A DNA stretch of 64,000 nt, taken from assembly GCF_003606265.1 (NCBI RefSeq), contig NZ_CP023671.1:2232001-2296000 (forward strand). Direction: 5' to 3'. This stretch comes from Clostridium septicum. GTDB taxonomy: Bacteria > Bacillota > Clostridia > Clostridiales > Clostridiaceae. The notes under the pieces are model-generated. The model did no database searches and was not told the origin of the DNA. It was given only the letters and a program-made list of their open reading frames with translations. Positions within the stretch are counted from its first letter, which is position 1. Each line of letters starts with the position of its first letter. The position numbers were made by a program, and so were the translations under genes. Shown in pieces: positions 7,871 to 15,587 of the stretch.

Positions 7871-8020
7871 TTCTTATCAAGAGAGGTGGAGGGAAAGGGC
7901 CCTGTGAAACCCGGCAACCTGTGATATATCACAAAGGTGCCAATTCCTGTGGAATATAATTCTACAAGATAAGAAAGAGTTTGACAGTTAAAGTCTCTTC
8001 TTATCGAAGAGACTTTTTTA
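7871..8020 (+). promoter_or_regulatory. SAM-I (S-box) riboswitch with terminator
   Basis: The aptamer runs from TTCTTATC (7871-7878), which pairs with GATAAGAA (7968-7975) as P1. It contains the S-box core AGAGGTGGAGGGA, the GGCCC-GTGAAACCCGGCAACC block and the GGTGCCAATTCC segment. The expression platform is a terminator hairpin, AAGTCTCTTC (7991-8000) with GAAGAGACTT (8006-8015) and a T-run. The P1 3' strand plus AAGAG can instead pair with CTCTTCTTATC (7995-8005) as an antiterminator. By established S-box logic, SAM binding stabilises P1 and turns metK off. Confidence 0.96.
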
Positions 8021-8092
8021 TTACTTAAATTTATTTAGATTATAACAGGTGTATATAGAATTAATATCAATAAAATGAAGGGAGAAATATAA

Positions 8093-9268
8093 ATGAGAAG
8101 ATTATTTACATCAGAATCAGTTACAGAAGGGCATCCAGACAAAATATGTGACCAAATTTCAGATGCCGTATTAGATAGTATATTAGCAAAAGATCCTAAT
8201 GCTAGAGTTGCTTGTGAAACAGCAGTTACTACAGGAATGGTATTAGTTATGGGAGAAATATCAACTAATTGTTATGTTGATATTCCGAAAGTTGTTAGAG
8301 ACACTATAAAACAAATAGGATATGATAGAGCTAAGTATGGATTTGATTGCGATACATGTTCAGTTTTAACTTCAATAGATGAACAATCAGGCGATATAGC
8401 TATGGGAGTAGATGAAGCTTTAGAATCAAGACAAGGAGATAATGACTCTGTTGAAGCTGTAGGAGCTGGAGATCAAGGTATGATGTTTGGTTTTGCAACA
8501 AATGAAACAGAAGAATATATGCCATTACCAATAGCAATGGCACATAGATTATCTAGAAGACTATCAGAAGTAAGAAAGAATGGTACATTACCATACTTAA
8601 GACCAGACGGTAAGACTCAAGTTACAGTAGAATATGATGATAATAAAGTTATAAGAATAGATACAATAGTAATATCAACTCAACATGGAGAAGACGTTAC
8701 ACAAGAACAAATAAGACAAGATTTAATGGAACATGTAATAAGAGCAGTAGTTCCAGCAGAATTATTAGATGAAAAGACTAAATATTTTATAAATCCAACT
8801 GGTAGATTTGTAGTTGGAGGCCCACAAGGGGATTCAGGATTAACAGGAAGAAAGATAATAGTTGATACATATGGTGGAGCAGGAAGACACGGTGGTGGAG
8901 CATTCTCAGGAAAAGATCCAACAAAAGTTGATAGATCAGCAGCATATGCAGCAAGATGGGTAGCTAAGAATTTAGTAGCAGCAGGAATAGCTGATAAGCT
9001 AGAAGTTCAATTAGCATATGCTATAGGAGTAGCTAAGCCAGTATCAATTTCAATAGAAACTTTTGGAACTAGTAAAAAATCAGATGAAGAAATAGCTTTA
9101 ATTGTAGAAAAAGTATTCGATTTAAGACCAGGTGCTATTATAAGAGATTTAGGGTTAAGAAGACCTTTATATAAACAAACTGCAGCATATGGACACTTTG
9201 GAAGAAATGATTTAAGTTTACCATGGGAAAATTTAAATAAAGTTGAAGAGATAAAGAAATATATTTAA
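8093..9268 (+). CDS. metK: S-adenosylmethionine synthetase
   Basis: MetK makes SAM from methionine and ATP. The 391-residue protein is full length. It opens with [25 protein letters not shown], and carries the signatures [10 protein letters not shown] (near residue 124) and [22 protein letters not shown] (near residue 267). ATG 8093 is preceded by AGGGAGA. The S-box riboswitch directly upstream means the enzyme is shut off by its own product, a common arrangement in Firmicutes. Confidence 0.97.
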   Translation: MRRLFTSESVTEGHPDKICDQISDAVLDSILAKDPNARVACETAVTTGMVLVMGEISTNCYVDIPKVVRDTIKQIGYDRAKYGFDCDTCSVLTSIDEQSGDIAMGVDEALESRQGDNDSVEAVGAGDQGMMFGFATNETEEYMPLPIAMAHRLSRRLSEVRKNGTLPYLRPDGKTQVTVEYDDNKVIRIDTIVISTQHGEDVTQEQIRQDLMEHVIRAVVPAELLDEKTKYFINPTGRFVVGGPQGDSGLTGRKIIVDTYGGAGRHGGGAFSGKDPTKVDRSAAYAARWVAKNLVAAGIADKLEVQLAYAIGVAKPVSISIETFGTSKKSDEEIALIVEKVFDLRPGAIIRDLGLRRPLYKQTAAYGHFGRNDLSLPWENLNKVEEIKKYI

Positions 9269-9271
9269 TAT

Positions 9272-9311
9272 AAAAAAGATATAGAGCCTCAAACTCTATA
9301 TCTTTTTTTTA
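9272..9311 (+). terminator. Terminator after metK
   Basis: AAAAAAGATATAGAG (9272-9286) pairs with CTCTATATCTTTTTT (from 9294) around a 7-base loop and runs into eight T. It could also act for convergent nagA. Confidence 0.88.
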
Positions 9312-9323
9312 TTACAATGAATT

Positions 9324-10460
9324 TTAAGCTGTATGAACAACTTCACCATTAACTATTACTTTTCTTATGTTAATATTTTCATCAAATAATATTACGTCTG
9401 CATCGTAACCTTCTTTTATAAGACCTTTTCTATCTTCAACTTTGCAGTGCCTAGCACCATTAAATGTAGCCATTTTAACTACTTCGTTTAATGGATATTT
9501 AGTATTATTAAATACATTTCTAACTGCTTTATCCAAAGTTAGAACTGATCCGGCTAAACTACCGCTAGTTAATCTTGCTGCTCCATTAGTAACAACAACA
9601 TCTTGACCACCAAGTGAATACATACCATCAGGCATTCCACATGCCATCATAGCATCAGTTACTAATAAAACTTTATCAGTTGTTTTTTGATTATAAGCGA
9701 CTCTTAATGATGGAAATGAAATATGAATTCCATCAGATATGGTTTCTGTAGTTATATCAGTATCAAAGATTGCTCCAACAACGCCAGGTTCTCTGTGAGT
9801 AAATGGAGTCATGGCATTAAATAAATGAGTTGAATGGCAGCAACCACATTTAATACCTTCCATAGCTTCATCATAAGTAGCCTTTGTATGCCCCATTGAA
9901 CAAACAATTCCTTGTTCTGATAGGTATTTAATTAAATCAGTTGCACCAGGAACTTCAGGAGCGATAGTAATTGAAACTACTGCGTCTTTGGCATCTCCAA
10001 CCATAGAATTATAATTTTCTATAGTTGGAGCAATTAAATACTTAGGGTTTTGAGCGCCAATTGCATTAGGGCTTATAAAAGGTCCTTCTAGATGAGCACC
10101 TAAAACTTGTGCCCCATCAGTACCGTTTTCTTTACAAGTTTTTATAGCTTCCATTGATTTTCTTATAGCATCAATAGAAACTGTCATAGTAGTTGGAGTA
10201 AAGGAAGTTGTTCCATGCTTTACTATTGCTTTAGATATTTCATTTATAGCCTCTACAGTACCATCCATAGTATCGTAGCCACCAGCACCATGAATATGAA
10301 CATCTATAAATCCAGGTGAAAGATATAGACCTTCACCATCAATAACCTCATTACATTTTATGTTAGTTGGATTAATTTCTTTTATTTTACCGTTTTCAAT
10401 TAGTACAGAACCGTTTTCAATTCTGTCTAAGAAAATTATGTTACAGTTTTTAATTAACAT
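9324..10460 (-). CDS. nagA: N-acetylglucosamine-6-phosphate deacetylase
   Basis: NagA removes acetate from GlcNAc-6-P, feeding amino-sugar recycling and catabolism. The 378-residue amidohydrolase shows the family motifs in order: PGFIDVHIHGAGG (near residue 49), HLEGPFISP with the metal-ligand Glu (near 123), SMGHTKATYDEA, CHSTHLFNAMTP and VTDAMMACGMPDG, with a C-terminal RKGLIKEGYDADVILFD strand. The start is the complement of 10458-10460 with GGAGGTG just upstream. It is divergent from recD2; no nagB lies nearby, so it appears monocistronic. Confidence 0.95.
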   Translation of the reverse strand: MLIKNCNIIFLDRIENGSVLIENGKIKEINPTNIKCNEVIDGEGLYLSPGFIDVHIHGAGGYDTMDGTVEAINEISKAIVKHGTTSFTPTTMTVSIDAIRKSMEAIKTCKENGTDGAQVLGAHLEGPFISPNAIGAQNPKYLIAPTIENYNSMVGDAKDAVVSITIAPEVPGATDLIKYLSEQGIVCSMGHTKATYDEAMEGIKCGCCHSTHLFNAMTPFTHREPGVVGAIFDTDITTETISDGIHISFPSLRVAYNQKTTDKVLLVTDAMMACGMPDGMYSLGGQDVVVTNGAARLTSGSLAGSVLTLDKAVRNVFNNTKYPLNEVVKMATFNGARHCKVEDRKGLIKEGYDADVILFDENINIRKVIVNGEVVHTA

Positions 10461-10590
10461 AACGCACCTCCATATTTTCTCTTAAGATAATAAATTATTA
10501 GATAATAAATTTTAAAAATTATACTTATGTTATAATTATATAATAAAAAGTATAAGATTAAAATATTATTAAGAGATTTGGAGCGATAAT

Positions 10591-12822
10591 ATGGAAATCC
10601 TAAATGGAATAGTAGAAACGATTGTATTTAAAAGTGATGATACAGGATATGTAGTTTCAAAAATAAGAATAGATAAAGAGACAATTAATGCTGTTGGTGT
10701 TGCACCTTTTTTAAAAGAGGGTCAGCAAGTAAAGATTAAAGGTCAGTGGGTAATACATAAACAATTTGGAAGACAATTTAATATAGAGGAATACGAAGAA
10801 GTTTTACCTAATTCAGTTGAAGGAATAGAAAAATACTTAAGTACAGGAATAATACATGGAATAGGACCGGTAACTGCTAAGAAAATAGTTCAAAAATTTG
10901 GCGTTGATACACTGGATATTTTAGATAATCATATAGAAAGACTTAAAGAAATAGAGGGGATAGGTGAAAGGAAATTCAAAATAATATATGAATCCTACAT
11001 TGAGCAGCAGGGCTTAAAGGATATTATGATTTATTTTCAAAGTCATGGAATTACAACTAATCAATGCATAAAAATATATAAAAAATATGGAGATCAATCA
11101 AGATATGTGGTTGAAGAAAATCCTTATGTGCTTTCAGATGAAATATCTGGAATAGGATTTATAACAGCAGATAAAATAGCTAAAAATATTGGAATTGAAA
11201 TTACCTCTCCTTATAGAGTTCAAAGTGGAATAAGATATGTTTTAAATCAATTTTCAGCATCAGGTAATACGTATATGCCAAAAGAACAATTAATTGATGA
11301 AGTAGCTAAGGTGTTAGTTGTTGATAAAGAGTTAGTAGAAGAAAATATATATAATTGCAGTTTAGAAGGTAAAATAAAAATAGAGAAAATTGGTGATATA
11401 GAAGGGGTATTTTTACTACCATATTATTATTGTGAATTAGGTGTAACAAATAAAATAATAACTTTAGGTATAGAAAATTTTAGAACAATAAATACGGATA
11501 TTGAATTTGAGATAAAATCTTTTGAAAAGAAAAATAATATAGAATTCGCACAATCACAAAGAGAGGCTATAATAGGGGCTTTTGATAATGGAATAGAAAT
11601 AATAACAGGCGGACCAGGTACAGGAAAAACTACAATTATAAAGGCTATAATAGAAATTTATGAAAACAATGGAATGAATGTACTATTAGCTGCACCTACA
11701 GGAAGAGCTGCAAAAAGAATGACTGAATCTACAGGAAGAGAAGCTAAAACTATACATAGACTACTTGAAATGGGAGTTAGTGATGATGAAAATTCTTTTT
11801 TTGGAAAAGGAGAAACATCTCCACTAGAAGGAGACGTAGTAATTATAGATGAGGCATCGATGATTGATATAATGCTTATGCATAACCTATTGAAAGCAAT
11901 AAAGTTAGGAACTCGATTAATTATAGTTGGAGATGTAGATCAATTACCATCAGTTGGGGCAGGAAATGTTCTTAAAGATCTTATAGAAAGTAATTTTATT
12001 AAAGTTGTAAGACTTAAGGATATTTTTAGACAAGGAAAAGAGAGCATGATTGTAACAAATGCGCATAAGATAAATAATGGAGAAATGCCTCAAACTAATA
12101 GAAAAGATGGGGATTTCTTTTTTGAAAATAAGCAAGATTTAGATGACATATTAAATACAATAATAGATTTAATAAATAGAAGATTACCTAAATTTAACAA
12201 TAATTGGGATAAACTTAGAGATATGCAAGTTTTAACACCAACTAGAAAAGGAACTTTAGGCGTTCAAAATCTAAATAATAAACTTCAAGAAGTATTAAAC
12301 CCTAAAGCATCTTATAAGAAGGAAAAATCTTTAAAAGAAGTTATCTTTAGAGAAGGGGATAAAGTAATGCAAACTAAAAATAATTATTCCCTTAAATGGT
12401 TTAGAATAAATGGAGAAGGAGATAATGAAGGTGTTGGTGTATTTAATGGAGATATGGGATTTATAGAAAGTATAAATGAAGATGAAAAAACAATTACAAT
12501 AATTTTTGATGATGAGAGAAAAGTTATATATGATTATATATATATAGATGAGTTAGAATTAGCTTATGCCATAACAATTCATAAAAGTCAAGGAAGTGAA
12601 TTTAAGGTTATAATTACACCAGCATTTATGGGTTCTCCTTTTTTAATGAATAAGAATCTTTTATATACAGGAATAACAAGGGCTAAAGAGCTTGTAGTGG
12701 TTGTTGGAGTTCCTAAAGCATTAAAATATATGGTTTCTAATGTTAGAAGCATGGATAGATATTCTTCTCTTAAAGAGAGAATCTTAGATATAACATCAAA
12801 AGAAGTTTTTAGTGAAGAATAA
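10591..12822 (+). CDS. recD2: RecD2-type ATP-dependent DNA helicase (YrrC family)
   Basis: RecD2 is a 5'-3' superfamily 1B helicase of bacteria lacking RecBCD and is involved in DNA repair and recombination. The 743-residue protein has an N-terminal OB-like region (1-75), helix-hairpin-helix repeats (GIGPVTAKKI, IEGIGERKF, ISGIGFITADKIA between about 90 and 200), Walker A GGPGTGKTT near residue 340, Walker B VVIIDEAS near 415, GDVDQLPSVGAG, and motifs AITIHKSQGSEF and LLYTGITRAKE near the C-terminus. ATG 10591 follows a TTGGAG RBS. The comF-like genes follow closely. Confidence 0.93.
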   Translation: MEILNGIVETIVFKSDDTGYVVSKIRIDKETINAVGVAPFLKEGQQVKIKGQWVIHKQFGRQFNIEEYEEVLPNSVEGIEKYLSTGIIHGIGPVTAKKIVQKFGVDTLDILDNHIERLKEIEGIGERKFKIIYESYIEQQGLKDIMIYFQSHGITTNQCIKIYKKYGDQSRYVVEENPYVLSDEISGIGFITADKIAKNIGIEITSPYRVQSGIRYVLNQFSASGNTYMPKEQLIDEVAKVLVVDKELVEENIYNCSLEGKIKIEKIGDIEGVFLLPYYYCELGVTNKIITLGIENFRTINTDIEFEIKSFEKKNNIEFAQSQREAIIGAFDNGIEIITGGPGTGKTTIIKAIIEIYENNGMNVLLAAPTGRAAKRMTESTGREAKTIHRLLEMGVSDDENSFFGKGETSPLEGDVVIIDEASMIDIMLMHNLLKAIKLGTRLIIVGDVDQLPSVGAGNVLKDLIESNFIKVVRLKDIFRQGKESMIVTNAHKINNGEMPQTNRKDGDFFFENKQDLDDILNTIIDLINRRLPKFNNNWDKLRDMQVLTPTRKGTLGVQNLNNKLQEVLNPKASYKKEKSLKEVIFREGDKVMQTKNNYSLKWFRINGEGDNEGVGVFNGDMGFIESINEDEKTITIIFDDERKVIYDYIYIDELELAYAITIHKSQGSEFKVIITPAFMGSPFLMNKNLLYTGITRAKELVVVVGVPKALKYMVSNVRSMDRYSSLKERILDITSKEVFSEE

Positions 12823-12832
12823 GGAGATTATT

Positions 12833-13849
12833 ATGGGGTACGAGAAAATAATTAATTATAAAGAGTTTAATGATTGTTTAACTAGAATAAATAAATGGTA
12901 CTTGAAAAAATCCAAAATATTAAACATTGTTACAAGTCCATATAATAGTACTCTAATATATTCAAGTATAATAATTGAAGTTATAAGAAAAGGCGGAAAT
13001 GTATTATATATATGGGAAAATAATAGTTCAAATAATGAACTTATAAAAGATATTAAACTAAAAAATAGTAATATAACATATTCATACATAGAAAAGGGAG
13101 AGTCTAAAAGTAATATAGTATTCTCAAGTTTTAAAAATATGATTGATATAAGAGGAAAGTATGATTTATGTATAATAGATGATATTAGTAATTTCTCACT
13201 AATGAATAGTGATGAATTAATAGAACTTATAGAAGCTATGTATATATATAGTAATAGAATAATAATTTATTCTATAGAAAGAATTGTTTCTATGGGAGAG
13301 AAAATAGAAATATGCTCATTAGTATCTAATAAACCTCACATAGAGCCTAGAATATTAAATACAAGAATAAAATTAGAAGAAGATATTCCATATAGTTTAT
13401 ATGATTATTTATTATGGTTTAGAGATACTAAGAGAAAAGTTATAATATATGCGCCAACAGAAGAAAAAGCTAAAAATGTTTATAAACAATATACAGATAA
13501 ATTAAAAATATCTGGAGCTAAATTTATATTGTTACTAAGAAATGATTCATTAAAGGAACTAGAATCATCTTTAAAAACTAAGGAAAAAAGCTTATTTTTA
13601 ATTACTAGTCATTTTGGAGAATATTTAAAAAGACTACAGGATGTAAGTGTAGTAGTTCTTTTTGCAGATAATGTATATTACTCTTATAAAAAATTAATAT
13701 ATCTATGTGGAAAGGTAGGAGAAAATGATAAAAATCCAGGAGAAATTCTATTAGTATCTAGAGAAATATCAAATGATATGGAAGAAGCTAAGAATTTTTC
13801 TAGAGGTTTAAATAAAAAAATATGGGAAAAAGGATTATTAAGATATTAA
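12833..13849 (+). CDS. Degenerate ComFA-like protein lacking nucleotide-binding motifs
   Basis: A 338-residue protein starting at ATG 12833 behind AAGGAG (12821-12826); an in-frame GTG at 12812 inside recD2 is rejected. It sits directly before comFC and overlaps it by 28 bases, the place comFA occupies in competent Firmicutes. The C-terminal part follows ComFA layout: KVIIYAPTEEKAKNVYKQY near residue 204, a VVVLFAD strand, then YLCGKVGEN where ComFA carries the arginine-rich motif VI region, then NPGEILLVSREI. The P-loop region is NIVTSPYNST and the DEAD-like box is IIDDIS (near residue 114), so ATP hydrolysis is improbable. Identity is inferred from synteny plus partial motifs. Confidence 0.6.
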   Translation: MGYEKIINYKEFNDCLTRINKWYLKKSKILNIVTSPYNSTLIYSSIIIEVIRKGGNVLYIWENNSSNNELIKDIKLKNSNITYSYIEKGESKSNIVFSSFKNMIDIRGKYDLCIIDDISNFSLMNSDELIELIEAMYIYSNRIIIYSIERIVSMGEKIEICSLVSNKPHIEPRILNTRIKLEEDIPYSLYDYLLWFRDTKRKVIIYAPTEEKAKNVYKQYTDKLKISGAKFILLLRNDSLKELESSLKTKEKSLFLITSHFGEYLKRLQDVSVVVLFADNVYYSYKKLIYLCGKVGENDKNPGEILLVSREISNDMEEAKNFSRGLNKKIWEKGLLRY

Positions 13850-14469
13850 AGCCTATACTTGATAGTGTATTAGATATAATATATCCTGAAAAATCAAATT
13901 GTATTAATTGTTATGCAGATGATTATATAGGTTTATGTCCAAAGTGTATAAATAGTATAAAAAGAATAAAAACTGAAGAAAAAATAAAACCTTTTGCTTA
14001 TTATAATGGAGCAATTAAAAAATTAATTTTGGAATTAAAATATAAAAACAATTTTTTAGCGGCTAAGATACTAGGAGAATTTATAAGTGCTTTGATAAAG
14101 GAAAATAATATAGAAGCTGATGTTATTTTATATGTACCTTTATCCAAAAGGTCGTATAAAAAGAGAGGGTATAATCAATCAAAATTAATTGCTAATATTG
14201 TATCAGAAAAGTGTAATATAGAAATATCTAATTCTTTGATAAAAGTTAAAAATACAAAAGAGCAAAAGACATTATCTAAAGATGAGCGAATGTCTAATTT
14301 AATTGATGCATTTGATATAAAGGATTACAATGAAGTGAAAAATAAGAGAGTTATATTAATAGATGATGTTGTAACTACTGGAGCAACGTTATTGGAGTGT
14401 GAGAAAATTTTAAAAAAATTTAATGCTAGTACAATAAATATATTGACAGTAGCTAAAAGTAATATATAA
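13822..14469 (+). CDS. comFC: ComFC-type phosphoribosyltransferase-like protein
   Basis: A 215-residue ComF family protein. The N-terminal four-cysteine zinc finger has C27, C30, C39 and C42 (CINC, CPKC). It is followed by FAYYNGAIKKLILELKYKN, YVPLSKRSYKKRGYNQSKLIA and the PRPP loop VILIDDVVTTGATLLECE near residue 173. ComFC proteins act in DNA uptake or processing during transformation; the catalytic role is uncertain. ATG 13822 overlaps the upstream gene by 28 bases, suggesting translational coupling. A structured RNA follows within about 10 bases of its stop. Confidence 0.9.
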   Translation: MGKRIIKILKPILDSVLDIIYPEKSNCINCYADDYIGLCPKCINSIKRIKTEEKIKPFAYYNGAIKKLILELKYKNNFLAAKILGEFISALIKENNIEADVILYVPLSKRSYKKRGYNQSKLIANIVSEKCNIEISNSLIKVKNTKEQKTLSKDERMSNLIDAFDIKDYNEVKNKRVILIDDVVTTGATLLECEKILKKFNASTINILTVAKSNI

Positions 14470-14478
14470 TAATAATGT

Positions 14479-14682
14479 AATGTTAGGTCTGTGGATGAAA
14501 GTCGATGCCAGTCGCAGGCGAAACGATCCACGTAAGTTAGGAAAAGATTCTAATGAGCATGGTGCGGTATAGATGTAAGTCCTACCAATGAAAGTTGAGA
14601 GTGTGAGTAGTGAGAGGTTAATTCCGGGTAGCAAAAGCTCCAGTAGGCGAGTGTGGGGGCAAAATCCAGGTCAGCTAACGTT
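14479..14682 (+). ncRNA. raiA-type structured noncoding RNA
   Basis: A 204-base GC-richer island with no convincing ORF lies between comFC and hpf (hpf is also called raiA). AATGTTAG (14479-14486) pairs with CTAACGTT (14675-14682), with one G-T pair, as a closing stem. GTGGAT near 14491 pairs with ATCCAC near 14526. Purine-rich conserved-looking joints (CGAAACGATCCACG, GTAAGTCCTACC, TTCCGGGTAGCAAAAGCTCC) are typical of an RNA under structural constraint. A terminator follows at once. Position upstream of hpf/raiA and downstream of comFC fits the published raiA motif RNA, reported in clostridia and linked to sporulation and aggregation. The name is from memory of that motif, not a covariance search. 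Confidence 0.75.
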
Positions 14683-14684
14683 GC

Positions 14685-14728
14685 AAAAAGACAATTAATT
14701 CAATTGAATTAATTGTCTTTTTGTTTTA
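14685..14728 (+). terminator. Terminator of the raiA-type RNA
   Basis: A perfect palindrome, AAAAAGACAATTAATTCAA (14685-14703) with its complement at 14704-14722, ends in a T-run. Transcription therefore ends before hpf, and the RNA is a separate transcript rather than an hpf leader. Confidence 0.88.
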
Positions 14729-14805
14729 TTTATATAAAAAATAAAGAAATATGAAGTAAAATGGAGTAATAGGGGGTAGTTTTCAGTAAATTCAGAATAT
14801 TAAAA

Positions 14806-14835
14806 TTGATTAAAACGGCTTCTTGGGGTTATAAT
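14806..14835 (+). promoter_or_regulatory. Probable hpf promoter
   Basis: TTGATT (14806-14811), an 18-base spacer and TATAAT (14830-14835). The hpf start codon is 80 bases downstream. Confidence 0.5.
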
Positions 14836-14914
14836 ATAAATAAGAAAACAACATAAATTAAATTTTGAAATCTTCTAAGTGAATCTTAGAATTGAGAGAG
14901 GGGATGACCTTATT

Positions 14915-15439
14915 ATGAAAGTAACAGTTATAACAAGAAATACAAAGCTAACACCAGCGCTAAAGGACATGGTAGAAAGAAAGATTTCAAAGATGGATAG
15001 GTATTTTGAACCTAATGTAGCAGCCAAAGCAACCTTAACGGTTCAAAAGAATAGACATATTGTAGAAGTAACTATACCTTTTAATGGAGTAATATTAAGG
15101 GCAGAAGAAGCTACTGACGATATGTATAAATCTATTGATTTAGTAGAAGAAAAATTAGAAAGACAAATAAGAAAGCAAAGAACAAAGCTTGCAAGGAGAA
15201 ATAATGAATCTTTAAGATTCTCACATATAGATGAAGTTGCTACGGAAGAAGATGATGGAAAGCTAGTAAAAACTAAAAAGTTTGGCTTAAAACCAATGTC
15301 ATCAGATGAGGCAGTACTTCAAATGGAGCTATTAGGTCATAACTTTTTTGTTTATCAAGACGCAGATAAAAATAAATTATGTGTAATGTATAAGAGAAAA
15401 GATGGAAATTATGGGTTGTTAGAACCAGAATATATTTAA
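14915..15439 (+). CDS. hpf: Ribosome hibernation promoting factor, long form (RaiA/Hpf)
   Basis: A 174-residue long-form Hpf that dimerises 70S ribosomes into inactive 100S particles in stationary phase. The N-terminal S30AE domain (about 1-100, MKVTVITRNTKL, KISKMDRYF, RAEEATDDMYKSIDLVEEKLERQI) is joined to the C-terminal dimerisation domain (about 118-172, FGLKPMSSDEAVLQMELLGHNFFVYQDADKN). An in-frame GTG at 14879 is upstream, but AGAGGGGAT (about 14896-14904) and the family start MKVTV favour ATG 14915. It lies downstream of the raiA-type RNA and before secA. Confidence 0.95.
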   Translation: MKVTVITRNTKLTPALKDMVERKISKMDRYFEPNVAAKATLTVQKNRHIVEVTIPFNGVILRAEEATDDMYKSIDLVEEKLERQIRKQRTKLARRNNESLRFSHIDEVATEEDDGKLVKTKKFGLKPMSSDEAVLQMELLGHNFFVYQDADKNKLCVMYKRKDGNYGLLEPEYI

Positions 15440-15468
15440 AAAGAAGTGCCATTTAGCACTTCTTTTTT
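15438..15468 (+). terminator. Terminator after hpf
   Basis: AAAGAAGTGC (15440-15449) pairs with GCACTTCTTT (15456-15465), then a T-run. Confidence 0.85.
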
Positions 15469-15494
15469 GTTACTATTGATGTAAAACTTATTTC

Positions 15495-15524
15495 TTGAAT
15501 TACATATCAATGAAATGGTATAAT
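15495..15524 (+). promoter_or_regulatory. secA promoter
   Basis: TTGAAT (15495-15500), an 18-base spacer ending in TGG, and TATAAT (15519-15524). Confidence 0.6.
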
Positions 15525-15587
15525 TTATAAATGATATACTATAATTTATGATATATTCAAAATAAATGCGTTGAAAGGATAAAAAAT

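Noticed and set aside
14325-14634. Two minus-strand ORFs over the comFC end and the intergenic RNA
   Set aside because: No RBS, and they lie across a structured RNA with its own terminator on the plus strand.
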